From Snodgrassella gandavensis (GTDB lineage: Bacteria; Pseudomonadota; Gammaproteobacteria; Burkholderiales; Neisseriaceae): DNA of 64,000 nucleotides. The translations under genes were made by a program, and so were the position numbers. A model generated the notes under the pieces. That model saw only the letters and a list, made by a program, of their open reading frames with translations. It did not search any database and was not told the origin of the DNA. The stretch spans positions 62,001-126,000 of the forward strand of contig NZ_CAJZCE010000005.1 in the NCBI RefSeq assembly GCF_914768025.1. The letters are read 5' to 3'. Below, piece after piece: positions 34,916 to 45,500 of this stretch; the stretch's first letter is position 1; each line of letters begins with the position of its first letter.

Positions 34916-35184
34916 AGCACAACCTTCACCATGGGATGGCTACTTAAAGCACGATAAATATTGTCCAGCTGCTCCTGACTTTCCGCGCGGATAACCACCG
35001 TTGCACTAATATAATTACCCTTACTGCTCGGGCGGGTATTGATATCTGCTGCTGCCGTTGCCGGCGCATGCTGCTGTACTACATCCAATACCGTGGCCGC
35101 AAACTCAGGATGCTGCGCACCCATTACCTTAATCGGGAAATCCAGCGGAAATTCAATAATACTGGTTTTCAGATTATCACTCAT
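34912..35184 (-). CDS. ybeD: YbeD family protein (DUF493)
   Basis: A 90-residue ACT-like protein of the DUF493 family. It begins [22 protein letters not shown] and ends with [28 protein letters not shown], the family ends. The longer frame to 35220 adds 12 residues with no similarity, and the ribosome site lies before 35184. The family regularly precedes lipB and is thought to tune lipoylation, but its exact role is not settled. Confidence 0.93.
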   Translation of the reverse strand: MSDNLKTSIIEFPLDFPIKVMGAQHPEFAATVLDVVQQHAPATAAADINTRPSSKGNYISATVVIRAESQEQLDNIYRALSSHPMVKVVL

Positions 35185-35294
35185 ATCTATACCTTTCCTG
35201 TGTGCACACGTTTGTACCATTTAAATCCCATGCAAAACAGGCTTATTCACGTAAAAAATTTTAATCCAAAGCTAACAGCGGTAATAAATTTATG

Positions 35295-35957
35295 CTAAGC
35301 AACAGCTTTCTGCGCTAAATAAGTCTGTAAACCCCGTTCACGCAGCACACAGCTCGGGCACTCACCACAACCGCCCTCCACCCCGTTATAACAGGTGTGC
35401 GTATGCTCGCGCACATAGTCCAGATAACCCAGCTCATCAGCCAGCGCCCAAGTCTGCGCTTTGTCCAGATACATCAGCGGCGTAATCAGCCTGAATTCAT
35501 AATCCATCGCCAGATTCAGCGTTACATTCATCGACTGCACAAACACATTTCGGCAATCCGGATAACCGGAAAAATCGGTTTCACACACGCCGGCAATTAC
35601 ATTATGAATCCCCTGCCCCTTGGCAAAAATCGCCGCATATAATAAAAACAGCGCATTGCGCCCATCAACAAAGGTATTCGGCAGACCCTCAGCCGGCGCC
35701 TCAATCGCCTGCTGTTCATCCATCAGCGCATTATGGGTAATGCTTTGCAACAGCGATAAATCCATCACCGTTTGCGCCACACCTAAGTCCTGCGCTATCC
35801 AGCGCGCCTTTTGCAGTTCAATCGCGTGACGCTGGCCATACTGAAAAGTAATCGTCTGTACATTCTCGCGTCCGTAAGTCGCAATAGCCTGCAACAGGCA
35901 GGTAGTCGAATCCTGACCGCCGGAAAAAATCACCAGCGCTTGAGCATGTTGTTCCAT
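35295..35957 (-). CDS. queC: 7-cyano-7-deazaguanine synthase (QueC)
   Basis: A 220-residue enzyme of the queuosine pathway; it turns 7-carboxy-7-deazaguanine into preQ0 using ATP and ammonia. The N-terminal PP-loop [13 protein letters not shown] and the four-Cys zinc site [15 protein letters not shown] near residue 195 are both intact. The gene stands alone; tsaD is divergent with 194 bases between. No queuosine riboswitch is seen upstream. Confidence 0.96.
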   Translation of the reverse strand: MEQHAQALVIFSGGQDSTTCLLQAIATYGRENVQTITFQYGQRHAIELQKARWIAQDLGVAQTVMDLSLLQSITHNALMDEQQAIEAPAEGLPNTFVDGRNALFLLYAAIFAKGQGIHNVIAGVCETDFSGYPDCRNVFVQSMNVTLNLAMDYEFRLITPLMYLDKAQTWALADELGYLDYVREHTHTCYNGVEGGCGECPSCVLRERGLQTYLAQKAVA

Positions 35958-36151
35958 TATTCAGATTCCTTAGTTTTGATTTCAGAAGCGGCCGAAAAAC
36001 CCATTTTCCAACCGTCTGACGTGGGAAGTTTGCGAACCACGCAGTCACTTATTATAAAACATTTGCTCTCCCATACTGACAGTCTGACCACGAAAGCGTG
36101 TAAAAGAGGTAAAATAATCGGCTTTACTGCTTAAAATTCAAGTATTCAAAC

Positions 36152-37174
36152 ATGTTGGTATTGGGAATCGAATCATCCTGTGACGAAACCGGCGTAGCCC
36201 TCTACGACAGCACGCACGGACTACTGGCGCATCAACTGCATACACAAATTGCCATGCATGCCGAATATGGCGGCGTCGTACCCGAGCTGGCCAGCCGCGA
36301 CCATATCCGTCGTCTCACCCCGCTTACTAATGCCTGCCTGCAACAGGCCGGCAAAACCTACCACGACATCGATGCCATTGCCTATACACAGGGGCCGGGT
36401 CTGGGCGGAGCCTTGCTGGCTGGCGCCAGCTTTGCTAACGCACTGGCGTTTGCGCTCAACAAACCCATCATTCCAGTACACCACCTTGAAGGTCACATGT
36501 TATCGCCGCTGCTTAGCGAAGAAAAACCGGCCTTTCCCTTTGTCGCCCTGCTGGTTTCTGGCGGCCATACCCAATTCATGGCGGTAAAAGGCATCGGCGA
36601 CTATACTCTGCTGGGCGAAAGCATTGATGATGCCGCCGGAGAAGCATTTGATAAAACCGCCAAACTGCTCGGCCTGCCCTATCCGGGTGGCGCAAAACTG
36701 TCCGAGCTGGCCAAACTGGGGCAACCGGGTAGCCTGCATTTTCCGCGTCCGATGCTGCATTCACACGACCTGAATATGAGCTTTTCCGGCCTGAAAACCG
36801 CCGTACTCACCGCCGTAAACAAAATCCGCACAGAAACCGGTTGCGGCACAGAGCTGCCCGAACAAATCCGCAATAACATCTGCCGCGAATTTCAGGATGC
36901 CGTAGTAGACGTACTCACCAGCAAAGCCAAACAGGCACTAAAACAAACTGGCTATCAGCAGCTAGTGGTTGCCGGCGGCGTGGGCGCCAACTGGCAGTTG
37001 CGTCAGAGCCTGAGCAGCCTGCCCAAAGTGCGTACATTCTTTCCACCAATGGCCTACTGTACTGATAATGGCGCCATGATTGCCTTTGCCGGCGCCATGC
37101 ATCTGGCCAGTGCCCAGCCGGCTGCCGGTTTCAACGTCAAACCACGCTGGCCGTTAAGCCAGATTGTCCAGTAA
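36152..37174 (+). CDS. tsaD: tRNA N6-adenosine threonylcarbamoyltransferase (TsaD)
   Basis: A 340-residue Kae1/Qri7 family protein that, with TsaB, TsaC and TsaE, makes t6A at position 37 of tRNAs reading ANN codons. It starts [19 protein letters not shown], and the metal-binding His pair lies in [13 protein letters not shown]. The ATP-binding blocks [11 protein letters not shown] and [14 protein letters not shown] are present. The N-terminal [17 protein letters not shown] is also typical. The ribosome site is weak. It is followed after 41 bases by yheS. Confidence 0.97.
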   Translation: MLVLGIESSCDETGVALYDSTHGLLAHQLHTQIAMHAEYGGVVPELASRDHIRRLTPLTNACLQQAGKTYHDIDAIAYTQGPGLGGALLAGASFANALAFALNKPIIPVHHLEGHMLSPLLSEEKPAFPFVALLVSGGHTQFMAVKGIGDYTLLGESIDDAAGEAFDKTAKLLGLPYPGGAKLSELAKLGQPGSLHFPRPMLHSHDLNMSFSGLKTAVLTAVNKIRTETGCGTELPEQIRNNICREFQDAVVDVLTSKAKQALKQTGYQQLVVAGGVGANWQLRQSLSSLPKVRTFFPPMAYCTDNGAMIAFAGAMHLASAQPAAGFNVKPRWPLSQIVQ

Positions 37175-37215
37175 CGCCTACCCCCCGATAGCACTATTCC
37201 ATCACACTGATTCAT

Positions 37216-39120
37216 ATGATCGAAATCAAAAACCTCAGCTTACAGCGTGGCAGCAAACAGCTTCTGCACAACGCCAGCCTGACCATCTATCCCGGCCAGC
37301 GCATTGGCCTGATTGGCAAAAACGGTACGGGTAAATCCAGCCTGTTTGCCCTGCTAGAAGGTAAAATCAGCCACGACAGCGGAGACATCCGCTTGCCTAA
37401 ACATTGGCAGCTGGCGACCGTCAAACAGGAAACACCGGCACTGAACACCCCTGCGCTGGAATACGTCTTACAGGGCGATGGCGAATTACAGGAGCTACAA
37501 CAGCTACTGCAACAGGCAGAAGCCTGCAACGATGGCCTCAAACAAGCAGAATATCATGCACGGCTGGACGAAATCGGTGCCTACAGCGCTCCGGCTCGTG
37601 CTGCCAAACTGCTCAACGGCCTTGGCTTTTCACAGCATGAACAGCAGCAGCCGGTAAAATCATTCAGTGGTGGCTGGCGTATGCGCCTGAATCTGGCACA
37701 GGCCTTGATGTGTCGTACCGATTTACTCCTGCTGGACGAACCCACTAACCATCTGGATCTGGAAACCGTGCTGTGGCTGGAACAGCATCTGGCCAGTCTG
37801 AACACTACCCAGATCATCATCTCGCACGACCGCGACTTTCTCAACGCCACCACCACCCAAACAGTTGAACTGGCACAGCAGCAACTTACGCTCTATGGTG
37901 GCAACTATGATTTTTACCAGCAGGAACGTGCACAGCGGCTGGCACAGCAACAGGCCGCCTATCTCAAACAGCAGGCACATATCCAGCACCTGCAATCCTT
38001 TATCGACCGCTTCAAGGCCAAGGCCACCAAAGCAGTACAGGCACAAAGCCGCATCAAGGCACTGGCACGGCTCGAACGCATTGCACCTGCACACTTGGAC
38101 AGCGAATTCTCCTTTGAATTTGCTCAGCCCGACCACCTGCCCAATCCCCTGCTGAAACTGGAACACATCAACCTTGGCTATGGCGACAAAACCGTTCTGC
38201 ACAATATCGACCTGTCGGTAGAATCTGGTGTCCGCTATGGCCTGCTGGGCGTAAATGGCAGTGGTAAATCCACTCTTATCAAAGCCATATCCGGCAGCCT
38301 GCAACCGATAAGCGGCCAGATTGTACGCGCCGAAAAGCTCAAAATCGGCTACTTTGCCCAACACCAGCTCGAAACCCTGCGTGCTGACCAGAACCCGATC
38401 TGGCACATTCAGCAACTGTCACCCGAAGTACGCGAACAGGAAATCCGCAACTTTCTTGGCAGCTTTGCCTTTATCGGCGATATGGCCTTACAGCCAATAG
38501 CTCCCTTTTCCGGTGGTGAAAAAGCACGTCTGGCACTGGCCATGATTGTGTGGCAGAAGCCCAATCTGTTACTACTGGACGAACCGACCAACCATCTTGA
38601 TCTCGACATGCGCCATGCCCTGACACTGGCTCTGCAAAGCTTTCAGGGCGCACTGATAGTCGTATCCCACGACCGCAGCCTGCTCGAATCCACCACCGAT
38701 GCCCTGATTTACCTCGAGCAGGGCGAACTCAAACATTTCGATGGCGACCTGAGCAACTACCGCCAGTGGCGTTTAACTCAGCAACAGCACAACGGTGAAC
38801 AGCCACAGAACCCCAGCGATAGCCTTAATCGCAAAGAACAGAAACGCATCGAAGCTCAACAGCGACAAGAACGCGCCCGTCTGGCCAAACCTTTACTGAA
38901 AAACATCGAACAAGCCGAGCGCGACATGGAAAACTGGCAACAGCAGCAGCAACAATGCGAAGCATTTCTTGCCAGCGAACAGGCCTACCTTGACGAAAAC
39001 CGGGAAAAATTACAACAAATCATTACCCAATTGGCCGAGCTCAAAGTAAAATTAACCCAAACTGAAGAAAAATGGCTTGAATGGCAACAACAAGTAGAAG
39101 AAATCAACCTGAACACGTGA
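37216..39120 (+). CDS. yheS: ABC-F protein YheS
   Basis: A 634-residue cytoplasmic ATPase with two ABC domains and no membrane segment, so it is a ribosome-associated ABC-F protein, not a transporter. Walker A motifs are GKNGTGKSS (about 34-42) and GVNGSGKST (about 348-356). Signature motifs are FSGGWRMRLNLAQAL and FSGGEKARLALAM. Both Walker B motifs read LLLLDEPTNHLDL. The inter-domain linker RFKAKATKAVQAQSRIKAL is the ABC-F tRNA-contacting arm. A C-terminal coiled coil (about 540-630) is rich in Gln and Glu. Length and segments match E. coli YheS (637 residues). ABC-F proteins of this group help stalled ribosomes. Confidence 0.94.
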   Translation: MIEIKNLSLQRGSKQLLHNASLTIYPGQRIGLIGKNGTGKSSLFALLEGKISHDSGDIRLPKHWQLATVKQETPALNTPALEYVLQGDGELQELQQLLQQAEACNDGLKQAEYHARLDEIGAYSAPARAAKLLNGLGFSQHEQQQPVKSFSGGWRMRLNLAQALMCRTDLLLLDEPTNHLDLETVLWLEQHLASLNTTQIIISHDRDFLNATTTQTVELAQQQLTLYGGNYDFYQQERAQRLAQQQAAYLKQQAHIQHLQSFIDRFKAKATKAVQAQSRIKALARLERIAPAHLDSEFSFEFAQPDHLPNPLLKLEHINLGYGDKTVLHNIDLSVESGVRYGLLGVNGSGKSTLIKAISGSLQPISGQIVRAEKLKIGYFAQHQLETLRADQNPIWHIQQLSPEVREQEIRNFLGSFAFIGDMALQPIAPFSGGEKARLALAMIVWQKPNLLLLDEPTNHLDLDMRHALTLALQSFQGALIVVSHDRSLLESTTDALIYLEQGELKHFDGDLSNYRQWRLTQQQHNGEQPQNPSDSLNRKEQKRIEAQQRQERARLAKPLLKNIEQAERDMENWQQQQQQCEAFLASEQAYLDENREKLQQIITQLAELKVKLTQTEEKWLEWQQQVEEINLNT

Positions 39121-39144
39121 ATTAATGATGTATAAGGTTCAATA

Positions 39145-39618
39145 ATGACATACAACAAATTCCTTCCCATACTGATATTGACCGGCAGTCTATTCATGGA
39201 GCACAGTGCCTATGCTAAAGTTTATACCTGTCTTGAAAATGGCGAAATTGTCTATACCTCCAAACCAAAGGGTAACTGTGCAGTAGCTAGTCTGCCACCC
39301 ATCGGCAGCTACAGCGACAGTCGTCGCAGCAGCCCCTCCGCGGCTATACGCAGCCGGCCGCGTCCGGCAACCCGGGTAGCCACCGCCTATAGCGGCCCGC
39401 AACCCACAGTCAATATCGTTCCCAAAGGCAGCGACAATACCCGTCGTGCTATTTTGCAGCAGGAACTGACCAATGAACGCAACGCTCTGGCACAGGCGCA
39501 ACAGGCTCTTAACCGCAGTCGCACCGGCAAAGGCGGCAACATTACCGAGCTGCAAAGTGCCGTACTTGACCGGCAGCAAAACATTCAAGCCATCCAGCGA
39601 GAACTTGGCCGCATGTAA
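39145..39618 (+). CDS. Exported DUF4124-like protein with C-terminal coiled coil
   Basis: A 157-residue protein with a signal peptide (FLPILILTGSLFMEHSAYA, cleaved near residue 25). The mature start KVYTCLENGEIVYTSKPKGNCA is a DUF4124-like beta segment with two Cys that may pair. A Ser/Arg-rich linker follows, then a helix (about 105-155) that is probably a coiled coil (LQQELTNERNALAQAQQAL). It has a paralogue immediately downstream. Its function is unknown; it is probably periplasmic. Confidence 0.85.
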   Translation: MTYNKFLPILILTGSLFMEHSAYAKVYTCLENGEIVYTSKPKGNCAVASLPPIGSYSDSRRSSPSAAIRSRPRPATRVATAYSGPQPTVNIVPKGSDNTRRAILQQELTNERNALAQAQQALNRSRTGKGGNITELQSAVLDRQQNIQAIQRELGRM

Positions 39619-39639
39619 AACCCAAACAAAGGATAAATC

Positions 39640-40071
39640 ATGAAAAAACGCTTAATTTTTGTTGCCCTGTCCACCTTGATCAGTACTTCTGCACTGGCTC
39701 AGGTATACGAATGTACCGACAGCCGCGGTAACCACAGCTATACAGAAATTCCCAAAAACAAGAACTGTCATCCGGCCAGCAATTTGGGCATAAATTTCTC
39801 AACAACTTCCGCCTACAAACCCGCCCCAAGCTACAGCACAACCATCGCTAAAGAAACAGACTCAACTGCCAGCAACCAGCCCAATCCGGCTGCTATCGCC
39901 ACGGCTCGCAAAAATCTCGCCGATGCCCAGAAAGCTCTGGAAGAAGGCAAAAAAGTACGTCTGGGCAGCGAACGCAATTACGCGCGCTATCAGGAACGTA
40001 TCAAAGGCCTCGAAGATATTGTTAAAACCCGACAACAGGAGCTGGATAGCGCCATGAGTAACAACAAATAA
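39640..40071 (+). CDS. Exported DUF4124-like protein, paralogue of the preceding gene
   Basis: A 143-residue exported protein. The signal peptide MKKRLIFVALSTLISTSALA is cleaved after ALA. QVYECTDSRGNHSYTEIPKNKNC repeats the two-Cys DUF4124-like start of the neighbour. The second half is a charged helix (IATARKNLADAQKALEEGKK ... RIKGLEDIVKTRQQEL), again likely a coiled coil. AAAGGA precedes the ATG, 21 bases after the neighbour's stop, so the two are co-transcribed and probably arose by duplication. Function unknown. Confidence 0.85.
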   Translation: MKKRLIFVALSTLISTSALAQVYECTDSRGNHSYTEIPKNKNCHPASNLGINFSTTSAYKPAPSYSTTIAKETDSTASNQPNPAAIATARKNLADAQKALEEGKKVRLGSERNYARYQERIKGLEDIVKTRQQELDSAMSNNK

Positions 40072-40114
40072 TTGTGCTACAACCCCGTTTAGTCTAAAAA
40101 TATCGGTATAGGTA

Positions 40115-40148
40115 TAGTAGCAGGGCTTAATCCATAACCCTGCTACTA
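40115..40148. terminator. Stem-loop between convergent genes
   Basis: Arms TAGTAGCAGGG and CCCTGCTACTA enclose a 12-base loop, between the ends of the DUF4124 pair (plus) and dnaE (minus). T-runs are poor, so it may work as a bidirectional but weak terminator. Confidence 0.6.
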
Positions 40149-40161
40149 CCGTTAACCACAT

Positions 40162-43100
40162 TCAGAAACTTACCTGCACCGCTTCATCACCTAGCAATGT
40201 GTACAGGCTATCGAATAAAGCTGCCTCAGGCTTAATTAACCAGCTTTTATCCGCGCGTAACTCACCATAAGCCTGCTGATGCTGGCAGCAGAATTTCAGT
40301 GGCACATGTGCTTGCTGCTCACAATAAGGCCGTAACAGCGCCGCCAGTTGACTGACAGGGGTATCCGCAGCGATATGCAATTGTAGACTGCGCGCATAGC
40401 GGGCACTGGCTTCAGCAAGCGTAAACGCATCATCAGCAGTAATGCGCAAGCCATCGCCGCCATTGTATTCATCTACCGCAACCTTGCATTCCATAATCAA
40501 TACCTGATCAGACTTCAGACTGGCACCATACTCTTCCAGCGCCTGCCCAGCTACCACTACCTCTTGCTTGGCACTGCCATCTTCCAGTTGCACGACGGCA
40601 AATTTACCGCGTTTACCCATGATATAACGCACCCCGGTGACGAAACCGGCCACTTTCTGCTTATTATTGGATGGTTTAAGTGCTGCCAGTTTACTGCTCA
40701 CCAGTGCGCGTACCTTATCAGCGTAAGGTTCGAAAGGATGGCCGGAAAAATAGAAGCCCATAGCCTGCTTTTCTTCCGCCAGTTTTACCGCCAGTGACCA
40801 TGGTGCCACTTCTTCCATTTGCAAAGGCTCTATGGCATCTTCCACCATATCAAATAAGCCACCCTGATTAGCATTGGCGGCCACCTGTTCGGCGTTATCC
40901 ATCGCCAGTCCAATATTGGCCAGCAACTGAGCACGATTCGGATTCAGTTCATCAAATGCACCGGCTCGTACTAAAGCTTCTATAGTGCGGCGGTTCAGAT
41001 GCTGGCGGTCGACGCGCTGGCAGAAATCAAACAGATCAGTAAACGCACCACCTGTTTCACGAGCACGCACAATTGCTTCTACCGCCCCCTCACCAGTACC
41101 TTTAATCGCACCCAGCGCATAACGAATCTGCTTGTTATTATTTGGTGTAAACCGATAAAACGATTCATTGATACTGGGTGGCAGGAAAGTAATACCATTT
41201 TCAATACCATCATCAACAAAGATTTTCAACTGGTCCGTATTGGTTAACTCACTGGACATCGTACCGGCCAGATATTCAGCCAGATAATGACATTTAAGCC
41301 AGGCCGTCTGATACGACACCAGCGCATAAGCCGCAGCATGCGACTTGTTGAAACCATAACCAGCGAATTTCTCCATATAATTGAAAATCTCGTTGGCCGT
41401 TTGCTTGTCTATACCTTTTTCTGCCGCCCCAGCTTCGAAAATGGCACGGTGCTTCACCATTTCCTCCACCTTTTTCTTACCCATGGCACGCCGCAGTAAA
41501 TCGGCACCACCCAGCGTATAGCCACCGCAAACCTGTGCAGCCTGCATCACCTGTTCCTGATAGACCATCACCCCATAGGTGGAATCCAGTACTGGTTCCA
41601 GATTAGGATGCAGATATTCCACCTTTTCTTCACCGTGCATACGCCGGATAAAGTCGGGAATCAGATCCATCGGCCCCGGGCGATACAAGGCCACAAACGC
41701 GATAATTTCCTCGAATTTGGTCGGGCGTGCTGTCACCAGCATCTTCTTCATCCCCACCGACTCAAACTGAAATACCGCAGTAGTATTGCCTCTGGCAAAA
41801 ATATTGGCGTAAGTAGCCGCATCATCTAGCGGAATATGGTTTACATCAACCCTCTGTCCAGTAGTCTCGAAAATAAACTTTTGCGTCATTTCGATAATGG
41901 TTAAATTGCGCAGCCCAAGAAAGTCGAATTTCACCAGACCAATCTGCTCAACATCATCTTTGTCAAACATAGAAACCGGAGACGCATCATCACCACTTGC
42001 CTGATAAATCGGGCAGAAATCAGCAATTTTTCCGGGAGCCATCAACACCCCGCCGGCATGCATACCCAAACCGCGAGTTAGGTCTTCCAGCTTCAGCGCC
42101 AGCGTCAGCAACTCTTCTGCCTCTTCTTCGCGCAATAGCTGCTGAATCTGCGGTTCGGCTTCCTGCGCCTTGGTCAGACTTAACGGCTTATTGGCTTCTA
42201 CCGGTATCAGCTTGGACAAACGGTCACACAAGCCGAAAGGTAAATCCAGCACACGCCCAACATCACGTACCACAGATTTAGACGACATCGTACCAAAAGT
42301 CACAATCTGGCTTACCGCAGGTACACCATATTTATGGCGGACATACTGAATCACACGACCACGGTTTTCCTGACAAAAATCGATATCGAAGTCCGGCATC
42401 GAAACCCGCTCCGGATTCAGAAAACGTTCAAACAGCAGGTTATAACGCAGCGGATCCAAATCAGTAATTTTCAACGAATACGCCACCAGCGAACCAGCAC
42501 CGGAACCACGCCCGGGACCCACCGGACAACCGTTCTGCTTGGCCCAGTTAATAAAGTCCTGCACAATCAGAAAATAACCGGGAAACTGCATCTGGATAAT
42601 AATGCCCAGCTCATAATCCAGACGCTGCTGATATTCAGGCATTTTTTGTGCCCGCTCAGCTTCATCCGGATACAGAAAAGCCATGCGCTCCTGCAATCCC
42701 TCATTACTCAGATGTATCAGCAGGTCATCCAGCGTCATACCCTCTGGTGTCGGAAACAGTGGCAAATAATGTTTACCCAGAGTCAGCGTCAGATTACAAC
42801 GCTGCGCAATCGCTACCGAATTGGCCAGTGCTTCAGGAATATCAGCAAAGCGCGCCACCATTTCCTCTGGTGTCACAAAGTACTGACTAGGCACAAAATC
42901 ATGCGGACGACGCTTGTCTGCCAGCACATAGCCACTGGCAATACATACCCTTGCCTCGTGTGCCTGAAAATCTTCAGCATCCATAAACTGCACCGGATGT
43001 GTGGCCACCACCGGCAACTGCCGCTCGGCAGCAAGTGCCACACTGCCCGCCACCACGGCTTCCCACTCCGGCCGTTCCGGCAAGCGCTGAATTTCCAGAT

Positions 43101-43608
43101 AAAAACGGTCGCCAAACCATTGCTGATATTTAGCACAGACCTGTGCAGCCAGTTCTGGCTTATGCGCCAGCAAAGCCTGCCCAATTTCACCATACTGTGC
43201 GCCTGACAAACAAATCAGTCCGCTGTTATCCCCTTCCGCCAGCCATTGCTGCCGAATAAGAGGCTGATGCGGATGGCGGTCTTCGCCTACATAAGCATCT
43301 GTCAGCAATTCATTCAGACGCAGATAACCCGCATGATTCTTTACCACCAGCATCAAACGAAAAGGCTTGTCCGGCTGCTCCGGATTTTCCACACGCACAT
43401 CTACCGCCATAATAGGCTTGATACCAGCATTACGGCAGGCCTTATAAAACTTCACCATGCCAAACACATTCATCAAGTCACTGATACCGAGTGCCGGTAG
43501 CCCCAAAGTATTGGCGCGCTTAACTGCTTCTTTAATCCGCACAATACCATCCTCAATAGAAAACTCAGTATGCAGACGCAGCGGAATATAGGGAAAATTG
43601 TTGGACAT
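40162..43608 (-). CDS. dnaE: DNA polymerase III subunit alpha (DnaE)
   Basis: The replicative polymerase subunit, 1148 residues. It starts MSNNFPYIPLRLHTEFSIEDG with the PHP domain (to about 280). The catalytic palm holds PVGPGRGSGAGSLVAY and the aspartate motif SMPDFDIDFCQENRGRV. The fingers contain RGLGMHAGGVLM. An OB domain (about 980-1070; KVAGFVTGVRYIMGKRGKFA) closes it. The Met at 43608 is preferred; seven extra N-terminal codons in frame do not match the family. The gene stands alone; its nearest upstream gene is over 800 bases away. Confidence 0.97.
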   Translation of the reverse strand: MSNNFPYIPLRLHTEFSIEDGIVRIKEAVKRANTLGLPALGISDLMNVFGMVKFYKACRNAGIKPIMAVDVRVENPEQPDKPFRLMLVVKNHAGYLRLNELLTDAYVGEDRHPHQPLIRQQWLAEGDNSGLICLSGAQYGEIGQALLAHKPELAAQVCAKYQQWFGDRFYLEIQRLPERPEWEAVVAGSVALAAERQLPVVATHPVQFMDAEDFQAHEARVCIASGYVLADKRRPHDFVPSQYFVTPEEMVARFADIPEALANSVAIAQRCNLTLTLGKHYLPLFPTPEGMTLDDLLIHLSNEGLQERMAFLYPDEAERAQKMPEYQQRLDYELGIIIQMQFPGYFLIVQDFINWAKQNGCPVGPGRGSGAGSLVAYSLKITDLDPLRYNLLFERFLNPERVSMPDFDIDFCQENRGRVIQYVRHKYGVPAVSQIVTFGTMSSKSVVRDVGRVLDLPFGLCDRLSKLIPVEANKPLSLTKAQEAEPQIQQLLREEEAEELLTLALKLEDLTRGLGMHAGGVLMAPGKIADFCPIYQASGDDASPVSMFDKDDVEQIGLVKFDFLGLRNLTIIEMTQKFIFETTGQRVDVNHIPLDDAATYANIFARGNTTAVFQFESVGMKKMLVTARPTKFEEIIAFVALYRPGPMDLIPDFIRRMHGEEKVEYLHPNLEPVLDSTYGVMVYQEQVMQAAQVCGGYTLGGADLLRRAMGKKKVEEMVKHRAIFEAGAAEKGIDKQTANEIFNYMEKFAGYGFNKSHAAAYALVSYQTAWLKCHYLAEYLAGTMSSELTNTDQLKIFVDDGIENGITFLPPSINESFYRFTPNNNKQIRYALGAIKGTGEGAVEAIVRARETGGAFTDLFDFCQRVDRQHLNRRTIEALVRAGAFDELNPNRAQLLANIGLAMDNAEQVAANANQGGLFDMVEDAIEPLQMEEVAPWSLAVKLAEEKQAMGFYFSGHPFEPYADKVRALVSSKLAALKPSNNKQKVAGFVTGVRYIMGKRGKFAVVQLEDGSAKQEVVVAGQALEEYGASLKSDQVLIMECKVAVDEYNGGDGLRITADDAFTLAEASARYARSLQLHIAADTPVSQLAALLRPYCEQQAHVPLKFCCQHQQAYGELRADKSWLIKPEAALFDSLYTLLGDEAVQVSF

Positions 43609-44426
43609 AGCATTTTCATACCAGAACAATGATTGTCTGGTTTATCGGAAATAAAAAAAAGAAAAAATGGTAGACTGAACAGATACCTTTATCAGCCGCA
43701 TACTGACTAATACGAATAGTACTATTCAGCGTATCAGCCAATACACAGGCACAGCATTACAACGCTAATTTTACCTGATTTAGTCAGTTGCACAGCAATA
43801 ATCTGGCGTAAAACTGGTTGGTTTATGGCTCGGCAGCAGTAAAGCGGGCGTAACAGCATCAGCAAACAGACTAAATAACACAGATTCACATAATAGAAGA
43901 ATATTCAGTAATCAAACCAACCATACTACCTTACACTTTAATTGAGTGTCCGAATCAGACAATTCAAATACTACCGTGTTAAATTGAATTACATTATTAC
44001 CTTGAAATATCACCCGCCCGCTCGTGCCGACAATGTGCATCAATCAGATAAAGACACCACGTCCTTGAAAGTAGTAATTGCAATCAACACTGCACAGCCC
44101 TAATTAGCTGAATCATCACAACCATAATAAACCACACATCAATGCTAAGTAGTTGTAGCAGGTATTATGACTGCGGATAGCACAATCAATCCGCATAGAG
44201 CTCATCATTCAACAGGAAGAATCTATATAACCGCATTTCCAACACATAAACCAGCAGTAATCCATATTGCACGATGAAGAATTTTCCCTTGCAGATGCAG
44301 TGACATTTAAGCCCGCAACTTGGGTTAATCCATCGAATTCATATTCAGATAACGCATATGAGTCATTCTCTAAATATAAGAATAATACGAAAATAGAATC
44401 AAAAAATTAAATGCTTTTATCCACCT
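43609..44426. other. Gap upstream of dnaE
   Basis: About 820 bases without a supported gene. No open frame of useful length exists on either strand. One minus frame near 43930-44110 reads like worn coding sequence (NVIQFNTVVFELSDSDTQLK), but I cannot name it. The dnaE promoter should be at the left end. Confidence 0.5.
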
Positions 44427-45500
44427 TTATCTTGTCTGTATAGTACTAACAAAAGTAGGCAAATTCCAAGTTCCACCTATAAAACCACGGCATATTCCGG
44501 TTATTTTTTCTGAAGAGAGCAAAAACTGCTGTCCGTCCCATGTCCAGCTAGCCCTATTCCAACAATCACCAAGCCCTCGCTCCTTAAGCGATGCCACTAT
44601 TTCCCCTTTGTTATAGTAGCTACCCGAATTAGTAACAAATTTAATTTGATTATCATGCGGTTTAACTGTGGTAGGTATAACCCAGAATGCCCGACCATCA
44701 TTATATGCTGCAACCCAGCAAGAAGCCTCAAGTAAATTATGGCGTTTATCTAATTTAATCAGCTGAAATAAAGGCTGAAACGCTGTCATGCTGCTATCTT
44801 CTGCATCATTGGATAAATCAAAAGAATCACAATCTGCTTCCTTGTCAAAACGTTCTTTAAATCGAGGGAATATTTTTATTACTTCAACAAGAGTAAGTTT
44901 TTTACTTTGTTCTGATGTGCTCACTGATGCCTTTTTAATAACAGGGGCAGGCACAGGTGCATATACATGAGATTCATTTTTATTCCCTTGTTTAACCACA
45001 GCACCAACTGTACCAATACGGCCTTGTGCTTCATCCATCTTTAACATAACTGCATTAAAACCAGAATTCGATAACATCCATTTTTTGCCGTTCTGATGAA
45101 AAATAACCGTATTATTCTTACCTTTTAAAGCCTGAATGATTTGTGAAATTTGATGCTGTGACAGCCTGTATGCTTCATCTTTTTTATTTTTTAACTTGCC
45201 TAAAAACTGATGATTAATTGAAAGTGCAAATGTATCGTCTTCTTGTTGTTCATCCTGCTGATCATTAGTCTTAATATAAGCTGTAAACAATTGATTGGCT
45301 CCTGCTTTACGTATTAACAATATTGAAACATCAGAATCTCCATTTTCACTACTATAGCCAACAGCACGACAAGTAAGTGTATTATCGCAGACAACCTGCC
45401 AATCCTTATAATTAAATTCTGTTACCTTTGCAGCATACACATTATTCTGCGTAGTGACAGTGATGAATAAGAGCAGTAATAAACAAGAATAAAAGCGCAT
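44427..45500 (-). CDS. Exported DUF1176 family protein
   Basis: A 357-residue protein with a signal peptide (MRFYSCLLLLLFITVTTQNN...YAA, cut near residue 24). The mature start KVTEFNYKDWQVVCDNTLTCRAVGYS is the DUF1176 opening, with a Cys pair around the beginning. Later conserved parts are IQALKGKNNTVIFHQNG and CSFDL-like CDSFDLSND, and a C-terminal CRGFIGGTWNLPTFV. DUF1176 proteins are periplasmic and their role is not established. It is a single gene on the minus strand with no close neighbours. Confidence 0.85.
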   Translation of the reverse strand: MRFYSCLLLLLFITVTTQNNVYAAKVTEFNYKDWQVVCDNTLTCRAVGYSSENGDSDVSILLIRKAGANQLFTAYIKTNDQQDEQQEDDTFALSINHQFLGKLKNKKDEAYRLSQHQISQIIQALKGKNNTVIFHQNGKKWMLSNSGFNAVMLKMDEAQGRIGTVGAVVKQGNKNESHVYAPVPAPVIKKASVSTSEQSKKLTLVEVIKIFPRFKERFDKEADCDSFDLSNDAEDSSMTAFQPLFQLIKLDKRHNLLEASCWVAAYNDGRAFWVIPTTVKPHDNQIKFVTNSGSYYNKGEIVASLKERGLGDCWNRASWTWDGQQFLLSSEKITGICRGFIGGTWNLPTFVSTIQTR

